A program made the position numbers and the translations under genes. This document shows, piece by piece, positions 19,901 through 27,024 of a stretch of DNA of 64,000 bases (positions within the stretch are counted from its first letter, which is position 1; each line of letters opens with the position of its first letter). A model generated the notes under the pieces. The model ran no database searches and was not told the DNA's origin. It was given only the letters and a program-made list of their open reading frames with translations. The DNA is taken from assembly GCA_028824685.1 (NCBI GenBank), contig JAPPCZ010000105.1, positions 1-64,000 of the forward strand, read 5' to 3'. Origin of the DNA: Candidatus Poribacteria bacterium. GTDB lineage: Bacteria; Poribacteria; WGA-4E; WGA-3G.

Positions 19901-21150
19901 CGTTGATAGAAACTATTCCATCTGCGGATTCCAGTAATCGCGCTAATGCTTACCGTATGTTGGCACAGTATTATAGTGATAACGAAACAACTGAGTATGT
20001 TGAAAACTTTCTACTATCAAAAACAGGTTTTGTTCCTGAAACTCGTTGGATAACGCTTGGCCCCTTCAAGAGCATAGATTCTTATGGTTATGAAAACGCC
20101 TATATTCCTGAGGAGACCACACAAATTGACACAACAGCCAAATACTATGGCAGAGATGGACTTATCAGTTGGAAAAAATCTAAATATAGATTATTAGATG
20201 GACATTATGTTTTTGTTGGTGACAACGATGCGAGTGCAGCTTATGTATGGGCAGTTGTTATTTCGCCAGATGAACGCGAAATTACCTTCCGATTTGATAG
20301 CGATGACCAAGGGGTCATCTGGTTAAACGGCAGGCGAGTATTTAGTCATGATAGAACAAGTGGGACGAGACTTGATCGTTACACCGTTCCTGTCACCCTG
20401 AAGCAGGGAGAAAACACTATCCTTATGAAGATATGCAATTCAACACAATCTTGGGATTTTTTCCTGCGGCTCACTGACGCTGAAGGTAATCCGTTTGAGG
20501 ATTTGAAATTTAAGACTGCAGACGAGTTGTTGAACGCACCCTCTCCTGAACCGACTTTCCATGTGAATGTTAATCTCGGCATGGTTGAATATTACAGCAG
20601 AAATAATATGCCCGATGCGGCAATGGAACAGATGCAGCAGACCGGTATCGTTCAAGAAGATGCGTGGTGGGTGCTTGGACCATTTGATAACACCGCTGGA
20701 ATTGGATACAACACCACATACATCAGCAAAGACATCACGCAGATTGACACAACGGCAAAATATGAAGGGGTTGGTGGTCAATTAAGTTGGAAAAAATTTA
20801 CGGATGATGTATTTGACGGTTTCATCGACTTCGGTAGAAACGTCAATTGGCGTGTATCTTATACATTTGCAACTGTCACTTCTCCTGACGAACGGCAGGT
20901 GCAATTCAGATTTGGTAGCGATGATCAAGCCAAGTTGTGGTTAAATGGCAAAGAGGTGTTTGCGAGAGCAAATGCTGGATGGGTAGTTCTTGATAGGGAT
21001 ATAATACCTGTAACACTCAAGGCAGGTAAAAATACCGTTCTTGTCAAAGTTTGCAATGAAGAATTGAGTTGGGGTTTCTATTTGCGGATTACGGATGCCG
21101 ATGGCAAACCCTTTGAAGATTTGCAAATTGGCGAGGGATCTGACAAATAG
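10954..21150 (+). CDS. Giant secreted TPR protein (3398 aa) with internal LamG-like domain and duplicated C-terminal beta-rich domain
   Basis: N-terminal signal peptide; many TPR units (e.g. 'A...Y.KAIELAP.D...Y..LA.LY...'); LamG-like segment at ~18499-19180; duplicated 'WxxLGPF...WLNG..VF' domains at ~20041-20510 and ~20660-21130. Confidence 0.9.
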   Translation: MFVERVNLFFVTCLLCFIFSTLYFPLTANSQDEASDQKIIERYKLMLSRKPKEGSTFDRLYQFYLEGAGLDAMLNDYQADAQAKPNDANLQLILGHIYKRLGKDTEAVAAYQRAVELTPENYYPHFALGKMYGALRQHEGAIQALTKAASFSKQAQEIPPEELTAIYKALGHAYFRRDKVDEAIQAWQKISELDPQDIFARIELADLFREQELYQQAIVQHEAIIQLKKDDPYRICLSHREIGNIHEAKGDYQDAIRSFDTALALTAPGNWLRKDLQHRIIGIFAADSNWGGLIEYYQARLEASPNEPELLGLLAAAYIENQQLEEGISTYRKGLKLAPTDTNLRLNLIASLRNDERFAEAAAEYEVLSEQDPDDFGIYRELGELYLQLGNEDKAKAVYQKMIDRDPNNPSTYLILAEIYTGHEWMEDAITQYEKAISLVPHNLDYIEYFGEFYFRQANREKALETWNRMVADENATAENYDRLAQLLKAKNFKTEAVAASRKAVELMPNEYRYREALAKHLMENQVYDEALTEYTAAMELAPNEFFAEKMDDKRIELYRRQGTLVDKIEALETELKKPGLADAEMFAHQKQLAKMYLKLGNITYALEVLLSAKQRKPDDISINRWIAQVYTRQGRRDEANATYMHLIGVDSANAREYHANIAESYLNVMDFDAATAAAKQVIAHSPRNPEGHELLAQIAKQSRNYETAIDSLKQAIRLRPEAIDTRSELAATYKLSGKLQQALAQYWRCWDLSDNVSDKLTFVKPLSEVYYDLGRRGDFEEKLKQLAKSNTGQVAPVLALAELHRMEGDLSSARFQLAQALNKQRENPELLDHLAQISVELGEIQEAVTYQQRLVKADPNLTHQQRLGELLFDAGREQEAIQAWTKLLHAKNQTLEAEVKLASLLLRHGLSEDAFLVLDRAAEKITGTDAHIPLYRLGAMLVGMNESERARPYFQRILDLSEPLGNVTKQGTKQSSIYVSSSVPGVDYNKFELSRTTIREIQSKPTLSGSGISWVPKTYEEAQAGALVHLTTIAQQHGKLSELVQQFEADADANPTDIKTLETLARLYTLIQHNDKAKRTIDKLIEISPNDLAYQPLRLHRSIQENANYETLKKLLDDIPGLVPEARYRYIAEYAKMLYRDEKEEDASKLLSEVEEAKVADFNTGYALVDAFHLIEKTDIAERILLNLPKPPQAQQYQYRQLFEKLTDSYIEEDEPEKAIALFWIFCERTKPTGSNPRRVDALARSSSYYYGYRPVQTTYPTPIVYFNSQRLSYLQSIFREFWIREQQGKLFTKFQKELDAAEGRDRIYPSLALSYCYWWDEQRDKAQEILSSLQKDFPDDLTLKLNAAIVSIQAGKFRDAFMMLEGLAEAEPRNRRQYNDLLLQLAIHTGDAVKLRELMAKLLNSPTGTQELYQFSQNLQDAGFTQYAIAAAKKAMVLAMTQRNANFLMELGEHLSELGRGQDAALLAERALRFTNRPDRYGRMMYAYNFRRATNLVSRSKDMQKRENLLITEIEKNPESYQTQIKLAIFYESANKIEKAAEAFKAALALRPNDSTIRLRYVRMLERNSMAEEALPEYTILLRNNSTALGYDYRKAIDAFVSAGKLDDLIALTKDIIMPVGQYAGSDLTVEVGRRCLAENRPQPAIEIFQKILEVHSKWDYVHRDLASAYVAAGEPEKAIQYLTEKHELGKTSLSQTAFQLKIAEYHEAAGGRESAIQYLREKTETGDLSNTQSTVVLKLAEYYEVSGELEQFITEYEAKLAEDPSNTKLLYLLASMKIKANDIEGANSHINALIADALMSVQTKWLYNLADVSEKAGAHDLQFRLLEAVAQKLERQNSWALATSYEKLGEAYIKKEEMEKAQNAFRKMGTIQTMRDNSRSTYEKKQLASKYMQYEMWDDAETLYTEVINDLSASSWERETAQEQFMEIKQRRGDLNSPQFVEKIQEMGISMQRAIAQEFAQRNQVEKALEIFERISETMPEDLESRAQLAKLYSRKNEHDKASETWQILLESDPENTKYQNGLVNSFQNAGKLEQALAVAQQYIEAEPEVGAHYVRLAKLYSDEDRKDEAIAAYQKAIELAPGDRNVYLKVAELYFLNDDIAATEEAYKNAIQYTPNEWNRRGIEQQLMNLYRYQGNLEEMLQKAEDEGTLTLEMQKERANYFLSMGELEKSAEAYRTAFDMTTDSYDKNRISSDLFKVYMQLGKTDSIFEIHEKAIQANPTGRLISYGQNGIYARTYADRARDSLIDAYKDQGKLEDLQTLFKSKQQENPEDSKTLKMMAKIYWSGEDFRKSAEVYQTLSKIQPNDVLNLYNAGAALNRSGQIGLAKEMFNKASTALESSSDKDDMWFIGTLATICLENKIYDQAIELAEAALVESRSYSGSSVQETLHEMLGKSYRETKRYEEAVNAYRQMANVARYDWPRERAETAIEEIAKEGKLYEKWIPEQLKKVEANPENANLRLKLAQNYEATSRVKKAVEQYEKISKLQPDNSQWFKMLGEFYDNMPIKRHVTGEAVEGTALQLNGNRSFVEIGDSESLNKISGQVTVSAWIKPTNFPDEYSPIVSKTDEWDSDFKKRSFFLNLKGDGSIQFAASPDGEDDASIYSPKSIIELNTWHYIAGVVDTETDIIKLFVDGIQVNQRDFKGKKRIYQSKFPLRIGWSYEEVSAHISFVGQIDEVRVWNVARTEQQIRADMNTQLNGDEPGLVGYWKFNAENGSVIADATQNRNDGKLIGNATFEPYTRPIFESSREERLAQVVDAYQKAIELEPTSYQHYDLLAKFYVKSSKTSDAEAVYRRALDASLTQDNHNSAIKAISELYAKDGQESKRIAILEEIKPKMERSAVLHELLGDLYKKTGDSEKADIAYAEWIKIRQKEADRQQSASNYRNLAEELLNKGRFPEIALKFAKRALQSYTGSYYYYPTTLGDACIANGLFEDALIHYKHALSIVPSGYSTEQFWKRVAEAGKKANDKAGYSQMLSALIETIPSADSSNRANAYRMLAQYYSDNETTEYVENFLLSKTGFVPETRWITLGPFKSIDSYGYENAYIPEETTQIDTTAKYYGRDGLISWKKSKYRLLDGHYVFVGDNDASAAYVWAVVISPDEREITFRFDSDDQGVIWLNGRRVFSHDRTSGTRLDRYTVPVTLKQGENTILMKICNSTQSWDFFLRLTDAEGNPFEDLKFKTADELLNAPSPEPTFHVNVNLGMVEYYSRNNMPDAAMEQMQQTGIVQEDAWWVLGPFDNTAGIGYNTTYISKDITQIDTTAKYEGVGGQLSWKKFTDDVFDGFIDFGRNVNWRVSYTFATVTSPDERQVQFRFGSDDQAKLWLNGKEVFARANAGWVVLDRDIIPVTLKAGKNTVLVKVCNEELSWGFYLRITDADGKPFEDLQIGEGSDK

Positions 21151-21179
21151 CAGAGATGTTCAAAGTGATAAGGAAAAGT

Positions 21180-23597
21180 ATGATGAAGAATTATTATCTT
21201 TTATTTATATTGCTCATAGTGATTGTTGGTTGTGCATCAGAACCTGTGGAGATACCTGATCCAAACTTGGCTGCAGTTGTACGGAGAGCATTGAACTTAA
21301 AACCAAATAAACCGATCCGCCTAAAGAAATTGGAAAAGTTGGAGAGTATTAATGCATGGGAAAAGGGTATAAGTGACTTAACGGGATTGGAAAAGATGAC
21401 GGGTTTAACAAGTTTATATCTTGGCAATAATCAAATTCGAGATTTAACACCATTAGCTGGATTGACACAACTGAGAACGTTGGGTCTTTCTTATAATCCA
21501 ATTGGTGGCATTACACCGCTTGCTGGATTGACACAACTTCAACACTTGGATTGCAGGAATTGTCAAATCAGTGACATTTCAGTCGTTACTGGAATGACAA
21601 ACCTCAGGAACTTAGACCTTTGGGAAAATCAAGTTAGTGACATTACGCCGCTTACGAATTTGACGCAGCTTACGAATTTAACTCTCTATCACAATCAGGT
21701 CAGTGACATTACGCCGCTTACGAATTTGACACAACTCAAAGAGTTATTGCTTGGGACTAATCAAATAAACGACATAGGAGCACTTGCTAAATTAGATCAA
21801 TTGACACGTTTGTGGCTTGGCAGTAATCAGATCAGTGAAATTACTGCCCTCGCCGGATTAAAGCAGCTGGAAGAAATATCACTTGATTACAATCAGATCA
21901 GTGACATTACGCCGCTCGCCAAATTAAAGCGGCTTAAAGACTTACAGCTTGCCAGTAATCAAATTGCGGACATTACGCCGCTTGCAGAATTGACACAACT
22001 AACAAAGTTAACGCTTGGGGACAATAAAATTCGAAATGTTGCAGATGTTGTGACGCTATTTTCCGGATTGACGCAACTTACGGATTTGCAACTTGGTGAT
22101 AATGAAATTAGTGACATTACACTTCTATCGGGATTAAAGCAGCTTACAGCATTAGATCTTAGTGGAAACAAAATCTCAGATATAACACCTATTGCAGAAC
22201 TAACTAATCTCAGGAGAATAAATCTTGGATATAATAAAATTAGCGATATAACACCTCTTGCTGGATTAACTCAACTTTATGATTTATTTATTTTTTTAAA
22301 TCAAATTTCGGACATAACACCCTTACAAGATTTAACACAGTTGAACTGGTTAGTGATTTCGCACAATAAAATTGTGGATATTACACCTCTTGCCAGATTA
22401 ACACATCTTGATTTTTTAAACCTTGAGAAAAATGAAATTAGTGACATAACGCCACTTGCTGAATTAAAGAAACTAAGGAATTTATCACTTGGTGATAATA
22501 AGATATCGGATATTACAGCACTCAAGGATTTGACCAATCTAAAAGATTTAAGTCTTAGCGCCCTTAACCCAGATCCTCGCTATAACCAGAATCAAATTCA
22601 AGACGTTAGTCCACTCGCTGGGTTAACTCAACTTACCGAGCTAACCTTAACACATAGCGAAATTCACGACATCACACCCTTTAGTAATTTAAAACAACTT
22701 AAACACTTAGAACTCCAATATAATGAAATAAGTGATGTTACCCCACTTGCAGATTTGACGCTTCTTCGTGACTTAAGACTCAGCCATAATAAAATTAGTG
22801 ATATAACACCGCTGTCAAGTCTGGAGTCTATAGTACGGTTATCCCTTACTCATAATCAGATCGAAGACATTACCCATCTTGCTGGTTTGGCGAATATAGT
22901 ATGGTTAAACCTTGACCATAATAAAATCAAAAATATCACTCCTCTCATTGGTCTAACCACACTCAAAAGCTTAACTCTCGGTTCAAATCCAATCCATGAT
23001 ATCATACCTCTCTCAAAATTTAATACGCTCAGTTCTCTATCTATCTATGGAAATTCAATTAGAGATATTACACCACTACAGAATCTGACACAATTGCGTT
23101 CGTTGGAATTGCATGACAATCAAATTACTGATGTCACTCCTCTACAGAATTTAACTCAATTGTCTTGGTTGCAGCTGGATGGGAATGAAATCACCGATCT
23201 CACACCTCTGGCAAAATTGATCCAACTCCGACGTTTAGGACTCGGGGATAATCAAATTGCAGACATCACACCTCTCACAGACTTAAAAAATCTTGATTAT
23301 CTTACTTTGATCAAGAATCAACTTAGTGATATTACACCTCTCTCACAATTGACACAACTTCAGAGTTTATGGATTGGGGATAATAAAATTGCAGACATTA
23401 CACCACTCACAAGTTTAACGCAGCTTACATTCTTGGTACTGGAGAATAACAGAATTCGGGATATAAGTTCTCTTGAAAACCTTAAGAACCTGAGAGTGTT
23501 ACACATTAGCGAAAACCCAATTCAAAACATGGCTCCAATTCAAAGACTTCGTAAACAGAATCCAGATTTAAAGGTAAATCCCAAAAGAAATCATTAA
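21180..23597 (+). CDS. Leucine-rich-repeat lipoprotein (internalin-like ~22-aa repeats)
   Basis: Lipobox 'LLIVIVGC'; ~30 repeats of 'ISDITPLAGLTQLxxLxLxxNx'. Start adjusted from 21156 to MMKNYYLL. Confidence 0.9.
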   Translation: MMKNYYLLFILLIVIVGCASEPVEIPDPNLAAVVRRALNLKPNKPIRLKKLEKLESINAWEKGISDLTGLEKMTGLTSLYLGNNQIRDLTPLAGLTQLRTLGLSYNPIGGITPLAGLTQLQHLDCRNCQISDISVVTGMTNLRNLDLWENQVSDITPLTNLTQLTNLTLYHNQVSDITPLTNLTQLKELLLGTNQINDIGALAKLDQLTRLWLGSNQISEITALAGLKQLEEISLDYNQISDITPLAKLKRLKDLQLASNQIADITPLAELTQLTKLTLGDNKIRNVADVVTLFSGLTQLTDLQLGDNEISDITLLSGLKQLTALDLSGNKISDITPIAELTNLRRINLGYNKISDITPLAGLTQLYDLFIFLNQISDITPLQDLTQLNWLVISHNKIVDITPLARLTHLDFLNLEKNEISDITPLAELKKLRNLSLGDNKISDITALKDLTNLKDLSLSALNPDPRYNQNQIQDVSPLAGLTQLTELTLTHSEIHDITPFSNLKQLKHLELQYNEISDVTPLADLTLLRDLRLSHNKISDITPLSSLESIVRLSLTHNQIEDITHLAGLANIVWLNLDHNKIKNITPLIGLTTLKSLTLGSNPIHDIIPLSKFNTLSSLSIYGNSIRDITPLQNLTQLRSLELHDNQITDVTPLQNLTQLSWLQLDGNEITDLTPLAKLIQLRRLGLGDNQIADITPLTDLKNLDYLTLIKNQLSDITPLSQLTQLQSLWIGDNKIADITPLTSLTQLTFLVLENNRIRDISSLENLKNLRVLHISENPIQNMAPIQRLRKQNPDLKVNPKRNH

Positions 23598-23758
23598 TGA
23601 GGGTAGTACCTGGCGTTTGTAGGAGTATGATTTACTGTCATTTCTTTCATTTTCTATCCTTGTAACATAACAAACATACTTCTGAGAGAATCAAATGGGT
23701 ATGTAAATATTTTGTCACATAGGTTCAATTTTCTAAGGATTCTTCACCTTTCAAATGT

Positions 23759-23821
23759 GGGGCGGGGTCTCCGAGGAATACTTTGGCAGAATATCAAAGG
23801 CATTCCTCGGAGAACCGCCCC
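23759..23821. repeat. Long hairpin (TCTCCGAGGAAT/ATTCCTCGGAGA core)
   Basis: 12-bp perfect arms at 23768-23779 and 23802-23813, inner CTTTG/CAAAG, and near-complementary outer GGGGCGG/CCGCCCC. Confidence 0.75.
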
Positions 23822-23909
23822 TACAAGAAGAGTTGGATAGTTTTTGTCAAAAACTTTACACACCCACAGAAGTTCAATGTAAATAACCCCGCAACACCCA
23901 ACTTTTCCT

Positions 23910-24247
23910 GCAAACTTATTGTCCATATATTGGATATCTATTGTTCCGAACACCACAAAAACCTCTGACCATCACCAATAACCGAGTATAATATCAATAT
24001 GAAAAACACAACCACTGCCCAAACACAAATACAGCCAGCACACAAATCTAAAGCAAAACATAAACGAGAGAATGTTGCTCAAAATTATACCAATTTAGCC
24101 ATAATATTGAAAAATCGTGAAAGTTGTCCAAGTCATAATTGAAAAAAAGTGCAACAACAGAAAATTCGCTCTAAACCCAATTACAGACTGGATTTAGAGC
24201 GAATCTAAAAAACATACCGTGGTATGAAAAAACATACCGTACGGTAT
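23910..24247 (+). repeat. Duplicated ~340-bp element, copy 2 (small ORF 23999..24142 and two palindromes)
   Basis: Aligns with 2111-2489; see copy 1. Confidence 0.75.
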
Positions 24248-24389
24248 ACTTTTAGTTGTAACGAATTCCAATCGTGATAGTAGCTATCACCGCTATCGTG
24301 AACTTATACTATTTCTCAAAAATAACTTCTCTTAAAAAAACAAACCGTTCAATGTGAATATTATATGGGAATCATGACGAATACCATAC

Positions 24390-24556
24390 GGGGAATGCCT
24401 AAATGGCATTCATACCGTTGATTTGGCGTATTCGCCCAATGGCATTCATACCCGGGGAATGACTAAACGTCATTCATACCGTTGATTTGGGGGAATGACT
24501 AAACGTCATTCATACCGTTGATTTGGGGGAACGCCTACAGGTGTTCATACCGTTTG
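24390..24556. repeat. Cluster of five ~36-bp hairpin units GGGGAATGNCTNNANGNCATTCATACCGTTGATTTG
   Basis: Units start at about 24390, 24427 (degenerate), 24454, 24490 and 24526. Confidence 0.85.
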
Positions 24557-24798
24557 CATTGCTTTATGAAAGTCCCAGCGGGGCGACAGGTGTATAGAAA
24601 CAGTAGATTTTTACCTATATGCCAGAAACTCTACACACCCAATCAAATAAAAAAGTTGCAATTTAGATACCCTTTTGATATATTAACTGAAGTTACTACG
24701 GACAGGATTTTGAGCAGAAAAACACTGTTTTTTACTAAAAAAACGAGGATTTTTCGTTGATTCTGGTGTCATCTGTTATAAATCGGACTTACAAAGCC

Positions 24799-24831
24799 CT
24801 CCAGTTGTTTACGAAATAGACTGGAGTTTTT
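24799..24831 (+). terminator. Candidate rho-independent terminator or attenuator upstream of the LamG gene
   Basis: CTCCAGT-(14 nt)-ACTGGAG followed by TTTTT. Confidence 0.45.
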
Positions 24832-24893
24832 GCCACTGTAGGAACGGGAAAATATAAAGTTTTATTGTAATCTTTAATAGGAGGAATACTCTG

Positions 24894-25682
24894 ATGGTAC
24901 GTTCAATAATGTTTTCACTCGTAACTATATTCATGTTAATTACAGTTAGCACACTTATGGCAGCACTTGATGATGATCTCGTTGTCTACTTTACATTTGA
25001 TGATGTTGACGGTAAGACTATCCGTGATAGTTCCGGCAACGGACTTGATGCAAACATTGTCGCTAACACTGAAATTGTCAAAGGTAAAAACGGAAATGCG
25101 ATCAAAATTACTGCTGAAGGTGCGGATTGTGTGAACGTCCCTGCTGATGAAAAGCTGAAAATCAGCGGTGAGATTACCATGGCAGCTTGGTTATATCAGG
25201 AAGCGTGGAATAATGATGCACAGTGGTTCGATAAAAATTGCCATAATGGAGGTGAAAAAACCTCGTACGGTATGGGTGCTTTTTCAAACGGTAAGAATGT
25301 ATTTATACTTTTAGGGAGCGGCGGTGGCCGTCCCTCCTTGAACAAACCGCATTCGTTCAAGGCAAAAACATGGCAATATGTCGTCGGAACCTACGATGGT
25401 AGCAGCTTTAAAGTTTACGTTGATGGTGATTTGGCACATGAACATGCACAAGCATTTAAGTTTACAGGCACCAATGACCAAGACTTAAGAATTGGTTGTG
25501 CCAAAGACCGAGGGCATTACGCCTTTGATAAAGGCATGATTGACGATGCCGCTATATGGAGTCGCGCGCTTGACGAAGGTGAAATCAGTCAGGCGATGGG
25601 AGGAGAACTTCTCGCTGTGACACCGAAAAATAAAGTCGCGACAACATGGGGCAATATTAAAGAAAGAAGTATTGCCTATTAG
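24894..25682 (+). CDS. Secreted LamG/concanavalin-like domain protein
   Basis: Signal peptide; 'LVVYFTFDDVDGKTIRDSSGNGLDANI', 'TWQYVVGTYDGSSFKVYVDGDLA', 'GMIDDAAIWSRALDEGEI'. Confidence 0.9.
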   Translation: MVRSIMFSLVTIFMLITVSTLMAALDDDLVVYFTFDDVDGKTIRDSSGNGLDANIVANTEIVKGKNGNAIKITAEGADCVNVPADEKLKISGEITMAAWLYQEAWNNDAQWFDKNCHNGGEKTSYGMGAFSNGKNVFILLGSGGGRPSLNKPHSFKAKTWQYVVGTYDGSSFKVYVDGDLAHEHAQAFKFTGTNDQDLRIGCAKDRGHYAFDKGMIDDAAIWSRALDEGEISQAMGGELLAVTPKNKVATTWGNIKERSIAY

Positions 25683-25705
25683 TCGATTGCTTTCATTAAT
25701 TTTTT

Positions 25706-25747
25706 GAAGGCACAGGTGTTCTTACAAAATCTGACATCTGTGCCTTC
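25706..25747. terminator. Candidate terminator hairpin
   Basis: GAAGGCACAGGTGT ... ACATCTGTGCCTTC, 14-bp stem with one G-T pair, between the LamG gene and the oxidoreductase gene; the T-tract lies upstream, so polarity is uncertain. Confidence 0.4.
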
Positions 25748-25770
25748 TTCTATGAAATAAGGATAGAAAA

Positions 25771-26820
25771 ATGATAAAAATCGGAATTGTCGGTATCGGA
25801 TTTATGGGGATGATTCATTACTACGGCATCCAGCGAGGGACAGGTGCAGAAGTAGTCGCTATCTGTACACGTGATCCCAAAAAACTTGATGGTGATTGGA
25901 CCGGTATACAAGGTAACTTTGGACCTCGCGGCGGGATGGAGGACCTCTCCAACATCCGAAAATATAGCGATATTGACGAACTCCTTGCCGATGAAGAGAT
26001 AGACCTCGTTGATATATGTTTACCTACACATCTTCATAAATCTGTTAGCATCGCATCTCTCCAAGCGGGAAAACATACCCTCGTTGAAAAACCGATCTCC
26101 ATTGATATTGGCGATGCGAATGAAATTGTTGAACTCGCTGAACAAACAGACAAAGAATTTATGGTCGCACATGTGCTACCCTTCTTTGCTGAATATGCTT
26201 ATGCAAAGCAGGCTGTTGAAAGCGGAGAATATGGTGAGCTTCTCGGTGCACATTTCAAGAGGATTATCTCTAAACCGAGCTGGTCGCGAGACCTCGCTGA
26301 CATTGAAAAGAGTGGCGGGCCTGGCATTGACTTACATATTCACGACACACATTTTATTCAACTACTCTGTGGCGTTCCTGGTGCTGTGTTTTCACAGGGC
26401 AAATTGGCAGGCGGGAATTTTCTGGACTTTTTGACAACACAATATATCTACAACGATAGGGAACTAACGGTAAGCTGTTCATCAGGTGCGATTTCACAAA
26501 GAGGGAGAGCCTTTTCGCATGGATTTGAGATTTTTCTTGAAAAAGCCACACTACTGTTTGATTTCTCTACCCTTGCTGGTGAACCGTCTACGGCAGTGCC
26601 GCTGACACTCATCACAGAAGATGGCACAGTTGAGCAAGTAGATTTGGGAGAAGTTGACCCAATTGACGCGTTTACCGCTGAGATACAATATGCCGTTGAT
26701 GCCATTGATAAACAGGAAGAACCTACGGCGTTGTCCGGTATTGGCGCAAGAGATGCGCTCCTGCTATGCTACAAAGAAGCGGAATCGGTGAAGACTGGGA
26801 AGGTTGTGGCAGTTCGCTAA
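25771..26820 (+). CDS. Gfo/Idh/MocA family oxidoreductase
   Basis: 'KIGIVGIGFMGMIHYYGIQRG', 'VDICLPTHLHKSVSIASLQAGKHTLVEKPIS'. Confidence 0.95.
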   Translation: MIKIGIVGIGFMGMIHYYGIQRGTGAEVVAICTRDPKKLDGDWTGIQGNFGPRGGMEDLSNIRKYSDIDELLADEEIDLVDICLPTHLHKSVSIASLQAGKHTLVEKPISIDIGDANEIVELAEQTDKEFMVAHVLPFFAEYAYAKQAVESGEYGELLGAHFKRIISKPSWSRDLADIEKSGGPGIDLHIHDTHFIQLLCGVPGAVFSQGKLAGGNFLDFLTTQYIYNDRELTVSCSSGAISQRGRAFSHGFEIFLEKATLLFDFSTLAGEPSTAVPLTLITEDGTVEQVDLGEVDPIDAFTAEIQYAVDAIDKQEEPTALSGIGARDALLLCYKEAESVKTGKVVAVR

Positions 26821-26894
26821 TACTACTGGACAGTCCAGTCTAAATTGTGGATTAAAAGTCGCGATTCGGAGATCGCTCCTACTAATGTGTTCAA

Positions 26895-26993
26895 CTCTTT
26901 GTAGGAGGGAACTCTGATTCCCGATTATTGTCGTAACTAACAATTCTTTGTAGGAGGGAACTCTGATTCCCGATTATTGTCGTGACTAACAAT
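26895..26993. repeat. Tandem duplication (~49 bp x 2) of hairpin variant C (GTAGGAGGGAACTCTGATTCCCGATT)
   Basis: TCTTTGTAGGAGGGAACTCTGATTCCCGATTATTGTCGTRACTAACAAT repeated almost exactly. Confidence 0.85.
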
Positions 26994-27024
26994 TTGAAAG
27001 TGGATAAAACACTATAGAGCGTAA

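Noticed and set aside
24390-24556. Possible CRISPR array
   Set aside because: Units abut without unique spacers, contain their own hairpins and covary; no cas genes nearby.
24518-24760. 80-aa plus-strand ORF
   Set aside because: Starts inside the tandem hairpin cluster; no recognisable protein features.
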